Shown: positions 7,500 through 15,956, counted from the first letter of the stretch. The stretch is DNA of 35,356 bases from Niastella sp. (GCA_017744515.1 JAGIBF010000087.1:1-35356); one strand, 5' to 3'. The notes: generated by a model from the letters alone, not told the origin. Made by a program: numbers and translations.

Positions 7500-7530
7500 A
7501 ATCAATTCGTGTAATTCGTATTAATTCGTG
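7500..7530. repeat. Short direct repeats (AATTCGTGT/ATTCGT) in the moxR-DUF58 gap
   Basis: ATTCGT occurs three times within about 30 bases, two of them as AATTCGTGT, preceded by the low-complexity text GAGTTCAGAGTCGGGAGT (7468-7485). Such text recurs between genes in this window. No promoter was recognised in it. Confidence 0.45.
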
Positions 7531-7538
7531 TACCTGCA

Positions 7539-8408
7539 GTGTTATTAGATCCTAAGATATTATTGTCACTGAGAAATCTATCGTTGGCGGCGAAGACCAC
7601 CATCGATGGCTTTATGACGGGCGCCAACAAAAGCACCATCAAAGGAAGTGGCATGGAGTTTAGCCAGTACCGCAGTTACATGCCGGGTGATGACCTGCGC
7701 TGGATGGACTGGAAGATGTATGCACGCAGTGACCGTTATTATATCCGCGAATCGGAATCCGAGACCAGCATCAGTGTGCGACTGCTGGTAGATGCCAGCG
7801 CCTCGATGGATCACCGCGACGGGCAGTTCACTAAAATGGAATATGCCCGCTACCTCGCTGCCAGCCTCGCCTACCTCGCCAACATGCAGGGTGATGCCGT
7901 AGGTTTATATGTGTTGCGTGAGCAAAGTATTTTCTCACTGGCTGCGCGACAGGGTTTCCAGAATCTCAACCGTATTTTTTACCAGCTTGAACAGGCAGGT
8001 CCCAAAGGAACTTTTACGGAACCTATTTACTACAAAGACATTTATGCAGGAGGGCAGAAAAGAGAACTGCTCATCTTCATCACCGACTTTTACCAGCAGG
8101 GTGATGAGATGTATAAATTGCTGGACCTGCTGGGTGCGCTGCGCCATGAGATCATTGTGCTGCACCTGATGGGGCGTAATGAAATGGAACTGGATTATGC
8201 CGGCTATACCACACTTGAAGACCTTGAAACAGGTGCTTCCATAGAGGTCAATACGAATGAGATAAAACAAGCTTATACTGAACGGCTCAATGCACACTTG
8301 AATAATATCAGGTCGGCGTTGCTGGGCCGTAATATTTATTACCGGTTAATGATGACTGATGAGCCGGTGGATCAGGCGCTGAGAGATTTTTTGAGGAGCA
8401 GGAAGTGA
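7539..8408 (+). CDS. DUF58 domain protein (vWA-like fold)
   Basis: A 289-residue DUF58 protein. The family hallmark FSQYRSYMPGDDLRWMDWKM followed by YARSDRYYIRE covers residues 41-71. A complete MIDAS-type metal site, VDASASM (Asp85, Ser87, Ser89), opens the integrin-like domain. DUF58 proteins are the common genetic partners of MoxR ATPases, which are thought to remodel or load them; the target here is unknown. No transmembrane helix is seen, so it is probably cytoplasmic or peripheral. The start is GTG at 7539 (MLLDPKILLSLRNLSLAAK), as expected for the family. It is followed after 55 bases by the BatA-like gene; the spacer is made of ACAGAAT-type repeats. Confidence 0.93.
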   Translation: MLLDPKILLSLRNLSLAAKTTIDGFMTGANKSTIKGSGMEFSQYRSYMPGDDLRWMDWKMYARSDRYYIRESESETSISVRLLVDASASMDHRDGQFTKMEYARYLAASLAYLANMQGDAVGLYVLREQSIFSLAARQGFQNLNRIFYQLEQAGPKGTFTEPIYYKDIYAGGQKRELLIFITDFYQQGDEMYKLLDLLGALRHEIIVLHLMGRNEMELDYAGYTTLEDLETGASIEVNTNEIKQAYTERLNAHLNNIRSALLGRNIYYRLMMTDEPVDQALRDFLRSRK

Positions 8409-8412
8409 AAAC

Positions 8413-8460
8413 AAGAATACAGAATACAGAATTCAGGATACAGAATAAGAAAACAGAAAG
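8413..8460. repeat. GAATACAGAATACAGA-type low-complexity repeat
   Basis: The DUF58/BatA-like spacer consists almost entirely of repeated ACAGAAT / GGATACAGAAT text. Nearly the same text reappears inside the coding sequence of the next gene at about 9764-9800. Confidence 0.55.
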
Positions 8461-8463
8461 TAA

Positions 8464-9942
8464 TTGCTACAGTTGTTGAATCCCATAGCATTGTTGGCTA
8501 TTGCGGCGGTCGCTGTACCGGTGCTGGTACATCTATGGAACGTGCGCAAGGGTAAAACGTTGCGTGTGGGTAGCATTGCTTTGCTGACGGTTAGTTCACG
8601 TCAACGCTCCAACAGGCTACGCATCAACAACTGGCCTTTGTTCCTGCTGCGTTGTTTGTTGCTGGTATTGCTGGCACTTTTATTGGCAAGGCCTGTATGG
8701 AATGCAGCACAGGATACGACAAAACATCCGGGCTGGATACTCATCTCTGGTCAGGAGCTGCCGGTAGCGTACGCACATTACAAACCGCAGATCGATTCGT
8801 TACTGGCTGCCGGACTGGAATTGCATAACCTGTCGGCTGGCTTTGAAAGAATACTGTTGCAGGATACTGCGTCATTAAAAGATACCACCCTTGTTATTGC
8901 AGCAAGCCCCTGGCCGTTGTTGAAAGTATTGGATGCCAGTCTGCCCAAAGGGTTTCCACTGCATGTGTTTGTCAATGATCGTTTGTCATCTTACCGGGGC
9001 GAGCGGCCGGTTACGCATCTCGCTATTCAGTGGCATAGCTTTACAACGGGTGATACGCTTACGCAATCTCCTGCCCTATCTTATGTAACGACTGAAGGAA
9101 AGATAAAGAATATCGAATGGGTTACTTCTTCGCAGGGAAATTGGTATAGCGAGGACAATGTGAGTGCGCTTTTTACTTCTGCTCCGGACACTTCTGTTAT
9201 TCGCGTAGCTATTTATGCCGGCCAGCATGTAGCTGATGCCCAATATATAAAGGCTGCTATGCAGGCTATTGCTCAATTTACGGACACACGTATTCAGGTG
9301 TCTTCACTGGCAAGTGATCAGCAACCTGTCGCGCCGCAACATCTTATTTTTGAGTTGGATGAACGGCTTCGACAGGCTCAGCCTGACATCGAATCTTATA
9401 TTACTCCGAAAGGAATACTATTTAGTTATGATACGGGGAGAGCGACTCCCGTATCTTCCTGGATGCAGGAAGGGAGTGCTGTAACAGCTGCTGCCGGACA
9501 GCATAAAGTATACCAGTACATTCCGGGCCATGCAACGGGTACTCCTGTATGGACATTGGCTGATGGCAGACCTCTGCTGACAGTTGCTGAGGAAGATGGA
9601 AAGTTCGTGTATCGGTATAAAGGTCGTTTCAATCCTGCCTGGGGTGATATGGTATGGGAAGATGGCTTTGTGAAAGCGATGTTGCCGCTGGTGGCGCCGG
9701 TGTTGAAGTTTGACGTTTCATTGGACAGGAGGCGTATTGATGATAAGCAGGTGGTGCCGGAGAGAATACAGAATACAGGAGACAGAATACAGAATCCTGA
9801 AGTCAGCAATCTTCATTCGGAGAGCATAACAAAACACCATATTCAAGCACTATCAGATTGGCTGTGGATAATCATATTTATTGTGTTTGCAGCGGAACGC
9901 TTATTGGTTTATCGTCAACAACAACGTGTGGAGCATGGCTGA
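8464..9942 (+). CDS. BatA-domain membrane protein without vWA domain
   Basis: A 492-residue protein starting with the BatA/aerotolerance N-terminal module: TM1 LLNPIALLAIAAVAVPVLVHLW (about 4-25, quoted only as a marker), then VRKGKTLRVGSIALL, SRQRSNRLRINNW and TM2 PLFLLRCLLLVLLALLLARP. In classical BatA a vWA domain with a MIDAS site follows; here I see none. The ~350-residue middle is instead an extracytoplasmic mixed alpha/beta region, closed by TM3 (WLWIIIFIVFAAERLLVY, about 466-483). The start is TTG at 8464. Residues PERIQNTGDRIQNP, shortly before TM3, are encoded by the same ACAGAATACAGA text seen in the upstream spacer. Its last 8 bases overlap the start of the DUF4175 gene, which suggests translational coupling. 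Confidence 0.85.
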   Translation: MLQLLNPIALLAIAAVAVPVLVHLWNVRKGKTLRVGSIALLTVSSRQRSNRLRINNWPLFLLRCLLLVLLALLLARPVWNAAQDTTKHPGWILISGQELPVAYAHYKPQIDSLLAAGLELHNLSAGFERILLQDTASLKDTTLVIAASPWPLLKVLDASLPKGFPLHVFVNDRLSSYRGERPVTHLAIQWHSFTTGDTLTQSPALSYVTTEGKIKNIEWVTSSQGNWYSEDNVSALFTSAPDTSVIRVAIYAGQHVADAQYIKAAMQAIAQFTDTRIQVSSLASDQQPVAPQHLIFELDERLRQAQPDIESYITPKGILFSYDTGRATPVSSWMQEGSAVTAAAGQHKVYQYIPGHATGTPVWTLADGRPLLTVAEEDGKFVYRYKGRFNPAWGDMVWEDGFVKAMLPLVAPVLKFDVSLDRRRIDDKQVVPERIQNTGDRIQNPEVSNLHSESITKHHIQALSDWLWIIIFIVFAAERLLVYRQQQRVEHG

Positions 9943-12073
9943 TCAGAATAATGTACATATCATTCATGCACTTGCAGGCAAGTGGAGCAGGAACAACCTG
10001 TATGCTTCGGTGTTGAAGGCTTTGGCTCCTGCATGGTTGCTGGCAATGACCGCTCTTTATATCTTCCAGTTGCCTGTGTGGGTTGTTATTCTTCTCTTTA
10101 TTGTCATCGCGGCCTTGAGCTGGTGGCTTCAACCATCCCGTACGCTCACGCCTTCAGATATTTCCAGTTACTTAAATCGTACGCACCCCGAATTAGAAGA
10201 AAGCACTCAATTATTGCTGTTGCCCGAGCAATCGCTGACGCTTTTGCAGAGGATGCAGGTAGAAAAGATAGCTCCTTCGCTGAACGATGTGCCACCACCT
10301 CCTGAGATGTGGCAATCGCTGAAAAAAGCATGGCTACTATTAACGGGCGCCGTGCTTGCCGGCATATTTGTTTATATAGGTTCCCATTTTCTTTCTCCCA
10401 ATGAGCAACGGAAGGATAAAACTGCTGCTGCGGCAACAGCCAATCATCCGGAAACAGTGCTGCCCGGCATTGCGTCTTTCGAGGTGCAGATAACTCCTCC
10501 TGCTTATACGCGCAATAAAAGCAGGCAGCAACAACAGTTTACGCTGAAGGTGGAAGAGGGCAGCAAGGTGCAGTGGGAGATCCATACCAATCAAAAGGTG
10601 CCTCAACTGCAACTCGTATTCAATACGCGTGACACGTTGCACTTTACTCCTGCTACATCAGACAGCACCACCTGGACGTTGCAAAAGGACGTTCGTGAAT
10701 CCGGTTTTTACCAGGTGAGTCTTGCCGGGCATGCTTCTCAATTATACACGCTGGAGGTAATACCCGACCTGCCTGTCAATGTTCATATTATTACCCCCCA
10801 ACAATATACTACGGTTGAGCCCGGTGCTGCCCCACTCGTAACACTATCTGTGGAATTGCAGGACGACTATGGCATCAAATCGGCCGGCATCGTTGCCACC
10901 AATGCCAGTGGTAAAGGTGAAAGTGTGAGTTTCAAAGAGCAGCAGTTGTCTTTCTCTGCCAGCTTTGATGGGCGTGCTCAAATGAATGTACGCAAGGTGC
11001 TCGATCTGCATGGGCTGGGCTTGCATGCCGGTGATGAACTTTATTTTTATGTAAAGGCGACTGATAACCGTGGTCAGGAAAGCCGCTCGGATATGTATTT
11101 TATTTCACTGCCCGATACGGCTGAACTGATGAGTTTGTCGGGCATGGAATCGGGCGTGAACCAGGTGCCTGAATATTTCAGGAGCCAGCGGCAGATCATT
11201 ATCGATATCGAGAAGTTGTTGCAACAACAGGCTTCCATTCCCAAAGACACTTTCAACCTTCACAGTAATGTGTTGGGTGATGACCAGAAGTTGTTGCGCC
11301 TGCGTTACGGAAAGTTCATTGGTGAAGAATGGGAAAGCGGTGGTCACCATCCCGGCGATGGGCATGAACATGGTGGCGAGGAACATGGCGAGGAGAAAGA
11401 GATTGCCTTTGGTGATGCGAAGGCGATCGAGGATCAGTATGCACACAAGCATGATAATGCAGAGGATGCTTCTTACCTGGAACCAGCGCAAAAAGCACAG
11501 CTCAAAGCTATATTGACTGAAATGTGGAGCAGTGAATTGAAGCTGCGGATGTACACACCCCGGGAGGCGTTGCCGTATGCTTATAAGGCGTTGCGCCTGC
11601 TGAAAGACATGCAGCAGAAGTCGCGGGCTTATGTAAGTAAAACGTCGATCAGGATGCCACCGCTACGGCCTGATAAAAGGCTCAGTGGTGAACTGGATAA
11701 AATTGGTACGCCTCAGAGTAATAAGAACACAACTTCCGGTAATGATGAGGAGAAGTCTTTGCAGCAGGCTATGGCGCTCTTGGAGGAATTGAAAGCGTCG
11801 CCGACGCTGACGCCGGAGAAAGCGACCGTATTGCTTACAGCGCAACGTGTGATCAGTGAGAAGGCGGTGAAAGCGCCGGCTGATTACCTGCCTGCGTTGA
11901 ATGCGATCCGCAAGATCACGCAGGAGCCGGGTAAAACGGATAAGGCAGCTATTGTGAAGGTGCAGGCGGCTTTGCAAAAGATCATCCGTGCAGGATCACT
12001 GTTGCCGCAGAAGGGTGGCAGTGCGAGTGGGGATCAATTGGCGGAGTATTATTTTAAACATTTAAATAAATAA
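9935..12073 (+). CDS. DUF4175-like membrane protein
   Basis: A 712-residue protein from ATG 9935; the ATG overlaps the stop of the previous gene (ATGGCTGA, 9935-9942). Two N-terminal hydrophobic spans (about 31-47 and 49-67) and a third (about 132-153) are followed by a large periplasmic region. That region contains Ig-like pieces (FEVQITPPAYTRNKSR; VELQDDYGIKSAGIVAT; LYFYVKATDNRGQESRS) and helices rich in Gln/Lys (EYFRSQRQIIIDIEKLLQQQ). This order matches DUF4175 proteins found behind MoxR/DUF58/BatA genes in Bacteroidota and Alphaproteobacteria. Residues about 469-488 are strongly His/Glu/Gly-rich (GGHHPGDGHEHGGEEHGEE), a possible metal-binding linker. The function is unknown; the context suggests envelope work with the MoxR motor. 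A long hairpin follows two bases after the stop. Confidence 0.88.
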   Translation: MADQNNVHIIHALAGKWSRNNLYASVLKALAPAWLLAMTALYIFQLPVWVVILLFIVIAALSWWLQPSRTLTPSDISSYLNRTHPELEESTQLLLLPEQSLTLLQRMQVEKIAPSLNDVPPPPEMWQSLKKAWLLLTGAVLAGIFVYIGSHFLSPNEQRKDKTAAAATANHPETVLPGIASFEVQITPPAYTRNKSRQQQQFTLKVEEGSKVQWEIHTNQKVPQLQLVFNTRDTLHFTPATSDSTTWTLQKDVRESGFYQVSLAGHASQLYTLEVIPDLPVNVHIITPQQYTTVEPGAAPLVTLSVELQDDYGIKSAGIVATNASGKGESVSFKEQQLSFSASFDGRAQMNVRKVLDLHGLGLHAGDELYFYVKATDNRGQESRSDMYFISLPDTAELMSLSGMESGVNQVPEYFRSQRQIIIDIEKLLQQQASIPKDTFNLHSNVLGDDQKLLRLRYGKFIGEEWESGGHHPGDGHEHGGEEHGEEKEIAFGDAKAIEDQYAHKHDNAEDASYLEPAQKAQLKAILTEMWSSELKLRMYTPREALPYAYKALRLLKDMQQKSRAYVSKTSIRMPPLRPDKRLSGELDKIGTPQSNKNTTSGNDEEKSLQQAMALLEELKASPTLTPEKATVLLTAQRVISEKAVKAPADYLPALNAIRKITQEPGKTDKAAIVKVQAALQKIIRAGSLLPQKGGSASGDQLAEYYFKHLNK

Positions 12074-12074
12074 G

Positions 12075-12131
12075 ACAGGGTGAGCCGCCCTCCCGCAGAA
12101 CGGGACAAGTTTTGAGGGCGACCCACCTTGT
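12075..12131 (+). terminator. Long imperfect hairpin (repeat C, copy 1) after the DUF4175 gene
   Basis: Arms ACAGGGTGAGCCGCCCTC (12075-12092) and GAGGGCGACCCACCTTGT (12114-12131) pair at 15 of 18 positions. A nested TCCCG-CAGAA-CGGGA hairpin (12091-12105) forms the tip. No long T-run follows. It starts directly after the TAA, so it probably protects or ends the transcript. The same outer arms occur at 20163-20197. Confidence 0.6.
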
Positions 12132-12153
12132 GACAGGTTTTCGGTTCCTGGAT

Positions 12154-12196
12154 CTCGCCAGAGGCGAGGGAATTACCGTCACCAGCCAGAGGCTGG
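12154..12196. repeat. Two AGA-loop hairpins
   Basis: CTCGCC-AGA-GGCGAG (12154-12168) and CCAGCC-AGA-GGCTGG (12182-12196) are perfect six-base stems with the same three-base loop but different stem sequences. TCCCGC-AGA-GCGGGA near 33613-33627 has the same design. Confidence 0.6.
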
Positions 12197-12222
12197 CGAT
12201 TGATGGAGAAACGTGAGAGGCA

Positions 12223-12261
12223 CCCTTCGACAAGCTCAGGGTGACAGCAATCAGGGTGACA
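12223..12261 (+). repeat. Interspersed repeat A, copy 2, plus partial copy
   Basis: Full element at 12223-12246 (CCCT / TCGACAAGCTC / AGGG / TGACA), followed by the half copy TCAGGGTGACA at 12251-12261, just upstream of the ATG at 12276. Confidence 0.85.
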
Positions 12262-12275
12262 AGTAAAATATTTTA

Positions 12276-14063
12276 ATGAAAGCAGAAACAGGTATTATTA
12301 TCGCTTCGCTGCTGCTGGTCTTATTTCTTGTGTGGAAGGAAATAAAAAGACCGGCAAAAGCTCACCTGTTCCTGCGCTTAGCTGCCAGTGTACTGGCGGT
12401 GGCGGCGCTGGCCTGCATTGTATTGCCTATTTCTTATACTACCAAGCAGTCCACCCGGCAAACCAATGCGGCTATCCTATTGACGCCGGGCTATGATAAG
12501 GACAGTCTTACTGCTTATAATGAATTGCAACGTTATACGACGTATGCGGACCTGGCAACGGGTAGTAATTCATTTATTCCTGAATTGTCGTGGTTCTTAT
12601 CTGAACATCCGTCCGTGAATGAACTGCATGTATTTGGTTTCGGATTAACAGATGAAGAGCTCACCATTGTACAAAAGAAAGGCATCAAGGTGCAGTATCA
12701 TGAGCCTGCGCCTCCGGCAGGCTTTACAGCCGCAGGTTGGCCACGGCAATTGCATCAGGGCGACTGGCTGGAAGTGCAAGGGAGTTTTCACAATACCGGA
12801 AAAGAGAAGACAAAGGTCGTGCTGACCGGCTTAGGTTCCCGGTTTGATTCAGTATCTATCGATAGAGACACTACGCAAACGTTCAGGTTGCGGTGTAAAC
12901 CTGCTCATCTTGGTAGTACCGTATATGAGTTAGAAGCATCGCGTGGAGACAAAGCAACTGTTACGGAAAAACTGCCAGTACAGGTATTACCTACCAGCCA
13001 CCTGCAGGTATTGTTGTTGTCTTCTTCTCCTGATTTTGACAATAAGTTCCTGACCACCTGGCTGTATGAAAATCAATATGGGATTGCTGCACGCAATACC
13101 ATCAGTAAAAATAAATATGGTCAGCAGTTCCTGAACAGGGAGGCGATTTCTTTACAGAACATCTCTACTTCCCTGCTGGAAAAGTTTGATGTAGTGATTG
13201 CGGATGACGCGGCCCTGGTGGAATTGAATGGTGCTGAAAGATCAGCACTCATTTCACAGGTGCAAAAGGGATTGGGGTTGATCCTGCAAACGGACAGCAC
13301 TGTCTCTGTCAACAGTTTTGCTGCCGGGTGGCAGATCAGGAAACAGCCTGGTGCTGTGATCAGCGCACGTCCGCTGGCTATGCCCGCCGTTTTTACCACC
13401 ACCTCTCCGCTGTTGCCCACGCAATGGCTGTCGATTGAAAACAATCGCCGGGCGCAGCCTCTGGTGATGGATGATAAGGGAGCCATTGTGGTGTCGTCCG
13501 CTCTGGCCGGCGCAGGCAAGCTCGTATTGAGTACCGTCAATAATACTTATAGCTGGATATTGAGTGGCAACCAGGCTGATTATGCCCAGTTCTGGTCTTT
13601 GTTGCTGAACAAGGCTGCCCGCCGGGCGCCGCAGGAGACCCGGTGGCAACAGGTGACTGCTTTTCCCACCGTTGGCAATGCGGCTGAACTGACGCTGGAA
13701 ACTGCTGTCACCAGCCGTTTACCGGTGTTGGAAACACCCGACGGAAAGGTGCCGGTAGTGCAGCATGCGTGGCAGCCGCATACCTGGACTGGGACCTGGT
13801 GGCCCGTGCAGCGGGGTTGGCAGGCTGTATCGCAGGGGCAAGACAGCCTCCGGTTGTATATTTATGAGCAGGGGGAGTGGGCTTCCGTGCAGGCTACCGC
13901 CCGCATCATGGTGAATAAACAGCATGCCGCAGTTTCCGGCAGCGGAGGGCCGTCTAAAGATTTGGCTGAGGATCAGACAAGAAAGCAATTACCACCGGTC
14001 ATTTTCTTTGTGGTTTTCTTATCTTGTTGTAGTTACTTGTGGTTTGAGGCGAAGAAGGCATAG
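12276..14063 (+). CDS. Membrane protein of the MoxR cluster (GATase-like, BatA-associated)
   Basis: A 595-residue protein, ATG start. Two N-terminal membrane spans (about 7-22, IIIASLLLVLFLVW; about 36-56, AASVLAVAALACIVLPISY) and one at the C-terminus (about 573-589, VIFFVVFLSCCSYLWF) frame a large extracytoplasmic region. That region holds a segment typical of the class-I amidotransferase-like fold in such proteins (EKFDVVIADDAALVELNGAE, then ISQVQKGLGLILQTD), without a visible catalytic Cys/His/Glu triad. Preceding it is a beta-rich Ig-like stretch (QGSFHNTGKEKTKVVLTGLG). Proteins of this shape commonly close MoxR/DUF58/BatA clusters. It is separated from DUF4175 by 202 bases of repeats, yet has the same strand and theme. 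The function is unknown. Confidence 0.8.
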   Translation: MKAETGIIIASLLLVLFLVWKEIKRPAKAHLFLRLAASVLAVAALACIVLPISYTTKQSTRQTNAAILLTPGYDKDSLTAYNELQRYTTYADLATGSNSFIPELSWFLSEHPSVNELHVFGFGLTDEELTIVQKKGIKVQYHEPAPPAGFTAAGWPRQLHQGDWLEVQGSFHNTGKEKTKVVLTGLGSRFDSVSIDRDTTQTFRLRCKPAHLGSTVYELEASRGDKATVTEKLPVQVLPTSHLQVLLLSSSPDFDNKFLTTWLYENQYGIAARNTISKNKYGQQFLNREAISLQNISTSLLEKFDVVIADDAALVELNGAERSALISQVQKGLGLILQTDSTVSVNSFAAGWQIRKQPGAVISARPLAMPAVFTTTSPLLPTQWLSIENNRRAQPLVMDDKGAIVVSSALAGAGKLVLSTVNNTYSWILSGNQADYAQFWSLLLNKAARRAPQETRWQQVTAFPTVGNAAELTLETAVTSRLPVLETPDGKVPVVQHAWQPHTWTGTWWPVQRGWQAVSQGQDSLRLYIYEQGEWASVQATARIMVNKQHAAVSGSGGPSKDLAEDQTRKQLPPVIFFVVFLSCCSYLWFEAKKA

Positions 14064-14087
14064 AGGCAATGAGGCAACGAGGAAAAG

Positions 14088-14111
14088 CCCTTCGACAAGC
14101 TCAGGGTGACA
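14088..14111 (+). repeat. Interspersed repeat A, copy 3
   Basis: Exact copy CCCT / TCGACAAGCTC / AGGG / TGACA, 24 bases after the stop of the 595-residue membrane protein gene. Confidence 0.85.
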
Positions 14112-14127
14112 TTAGTCCGCGAAGTGA

Positions 14128-14148
14128 GGGCTTCGACAGGCTTAGCCC
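14128..14148 (+). repeat. Repeat A variant with GGGCT/AGCCC stem
   Basis: GGGCT (14128-14132), TCGACAGGCTT (14133-14143), AGCCC (14144-14148). The stem differs from the standard CCCT/AGGG on both sides in a compensating way. Its right arm merges into the following repeat B. Confidence 0.7.
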
Positions 14149-14173
14149 CGCGAAGCGGGGTAAACTCTGACAA
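14146..14173 (+). repeat. Interspersed repeat B, copy 2
   Basis: CCCCGC-GAA-GCGGGG (14146-14160) followed by TAAACTCTGACAA (14161-14173), identical in its tail to the copies at 6184-6211 and 27838-27856. Confidence 0.75.
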
Positions 14174-14238
14174 ATAAGTTAAGTTTAGGATAGATCTGTT
14201 TAAATATTATCCCTTTTTTTGTAACCAATTAAAACTGC

Positions 14239-14243
14239 GGAGG
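14239..14243 (+). promoter_or_regulatory. Shine-Dalgarno GGAGG before tldD paralog 1
   Basis: GGAGG lies eight bases upstream of the TTG at 14252. It supports that non-ATG start and is notable because most genes in this window lack a recognisable Shine-Dalgarno sequence. Confidence 0.65.
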
Positions 14244-14251
14244 AATCTACT

Positions 14252-15889
14252 TTGAAACGTAAAGATTTTATCTACTACACGGGGATGAGCCTTGGCTCGC
14301 TCATGCTTCCCAAGCTTCCTGCCTTTGGGCGGGAGATCGACCCGGCAGAAGCACTGCGGGGTATGGATGCAGCCGCCAATAAAGAGTTGTCGGATGTGGC
14401 TTTGAATGCTGCCAAATCCAAGGGGGCCACTTATGCCGACGTACGTATTGGCCGTTACCTGCGTCAGTTTGTAGCTACACGCGACAAACGTGTTCAGGGT
14501 GTAGCCAACACCGAAAACTTTGGTGTAGGTATCCGGGTGCTCGTGAACGGGGCGTGGGGTTTTGCTGCTACGCACACTGTTTCCAAAGATGCTATTGCCA
14601 AATGTGCCGAACAGGCTGTTGCTGTAGCGAAGGCCAATGCCAAGCTCCAGGGCGAACCTGTTCAGCTGGCTCCTCAAAAGGGCTTTGGTGTGGTGAGCTG
14701 GAAAGCGCCTATCGAGATCAATGCTTTTGAAGTGCCTATTAAAGAAAAGGTTGATCTGTTGTTGCAGGTGAATGATGTTGCTATCACCGGTGGCGCCAGC
14801 TTTGTTACTGCGATGATCTCTGCCGTAAATGAACAAAAGTTTTTTGCTTCTACCGATGGTTCTTATATCGACCAGGATATTCACCGCATCTACCCCAACT
14901 TCAACGTTACCAAGATAGACCGGACAGCGGGTAAGTTCATGCAGCGTAACTCTTTCAGTGCTCCAATGGGCATGGGTTATGAATATATGCACGCGCGTCC
15001 GCAAGATAAATTGTCCGGCATCGTAACGCGTTATAAAGACCGCTATGATATGCTGGAGGATGTGAAGAATGCTACCAAGGACGTTGATGACAAGTTGAAA
15101 GCAAAATCTGTAGAGCCCGGTAAATATGATGTGGTGCTCGATCCTTCTCACCTGTGGCTCACTATCCACGAGTCTGTAGGTCACCCCACTGAGCTGGACC
15201 GTGTACTGGGTTATGAAGCCAACTACGCCGGCACCAGCTTCCTGACGCTGGACAAATGGCAATCGAAGAAGTTCAACTTCGGCAGCAAGCTCGTGAACAT
15301 CGTGGCTGATAAAATGCAGAAGGGTTCTCTTGGCGCTGTGGGCTGGGATGATGAGGGCGTGAAGTGTAAAGAGTGGGAACTTATCAAGGATGGTGTGCTG
15401 GTGAACTACCAGGCTATCCGCGATCAGGCGCATATCATTGGCCTGAAGGAATCTCAGGGTTGCTGCTACTCGCAGGGCTGGGATGATATCCAGTTTCAAC
15501 GTATGCCTAACGTATCGCTGCGCCCCGGCAAGCAAAAGCTGAGTGTAGAGGATATGATCAAGAATGTGGAGAAAGGTATTTATATCATTGGTGACGGCTC
15601 CTACTCTATCGATCAGCAGCGTTACAACTTCCAGTTTGGTGGTCAGACTTTTTATGAGATCAAGAATGGCCAGATCGTTGGTATGCTCAATGATGTGGCG
15701 TATCAATCCAATACGCAGGAGTTCTGGAATTCCTGTTCAGCCATTTGCGATGAGAGTGATTACCGTCTTGGTGGTTCTTTCAACGATGGTAAGGGTCAGC
15801 CTTCACAGAGCAGCGCCGTATCGCATGGCAGCTCTACAGCAAGGTTCAATGGCGTGAATGTGATCAATACAGCGAGGAAGATTGGGTAA
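14252..15889 (+). CDS. TldD-family metallopeptidase, exported-type paralog 1
   Basis: A 545-residue TldD/PmbA-family protein. TldD carries the zinc motif HExxxH, here HESVGH (306-311), inside DPSHLWLTIHESVGHPTELD. TldD works as a heterodimer with PmbA/TldE and degrades or trims unfolded peptides such as the microcin B17 precursor in E. coli. Unlike cytoplasmic TldD, this copy has an N-terminal leader (MKRKDFIYYTGMSLGSLMLP) of Tat-like shape, but with RK instead of RR. The C-terminal region where E. coli TldD has a zinc-ligand Cys appears to read FNDGKGQP, with Asp at that place (my alignment from memory). The start is TTG 14252, preceded by a good GGAGG at 14239-14243. It is about 70% identical by eye to the copy at 17460-19100. 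Confidence 0.92.
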   Translation: MKRKDFIYYTGMSLGSLMLPKLPAFGREIDPAEALRGMDAAANKELSDVALNAAKSKGATYADVRIGRYLRQFVATRDKRVQGVANTENFGVGIRVLVNGAWGFAATHTVSKDAIAKCAEQAVAVAKANAKLQGEPVQLAPQKGFGVVSWKAPIEINAFEVPIKEKVDLLLQVNDVAITGGASFVTAMISAVNEQKFFASTDGSYIDQDIHRIYPNFNVTKIDRTAGKFMQRNSFSAPMGMGYEYMHARPQDKLSGIVTRYKDRYDMLEDVKNATKDVDDKLKAKSVEPGKYDVVLDPSHLWLTIHESVGHPTELDRVLGYEANYAGTSFLTLDKWQSKKFNFGSKLVNIVADKMQKGSLGAVGWDDEGVKCKEWELIKDGVLVNYQAIRDQAHIIGLKESQGCCYSQGWDDIQFQRMPNVSLRPGKQKLSVEDMIKNVEKGIYIIGDGSYSIDQQRYNFQFGGQTFYEIKNGQIVGMLNDVAYQSNTQEFWNSCSAICDESDYRLGGSFNDGKGQPSQSSAVSHGSSTARFNGVNVINTARKIG

Positions 15890-15896
15890 GGGAATT

Positions 15897-15956
15897 TGTC
15901 ACCCTGAGCTTGTCGAAGGGTGCCGTAAAAAAGGTTTCGACAGGCTCAACCTGACA
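15897..15956. repeat. Repeat A pair in inverted orientation (copies 4 and 5)
   Basis: 15897-15920 is an exact reverse-orientation copy (TGTCA / CCCTGAGCTTGTCGAAGGG). 15933-15956 is a forward variant with stem GGTT/AACC around TCGACAGGCTC, then TGACA. The second stem is changed on both sides, so pairing is kept. They fill the tldD-pmbA gap. Confidence 0.8.

Noticed and set aside
8464..9942. Classical BatA with a vWA domain
   Set aside because: Only the BatA N-terminal membrane module is present. No DxSxS metal site can be found in the remaining sequence.
14207..15706. A 499-codon minus-strand open frame across tldD paralog 1
   Set aside because: It mirrors the TldD codons, has no family character, and similar antisense frames occur at the same place in paralog 2 (17439-18095, 18351-18920). 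It is a codon-bias shadow.
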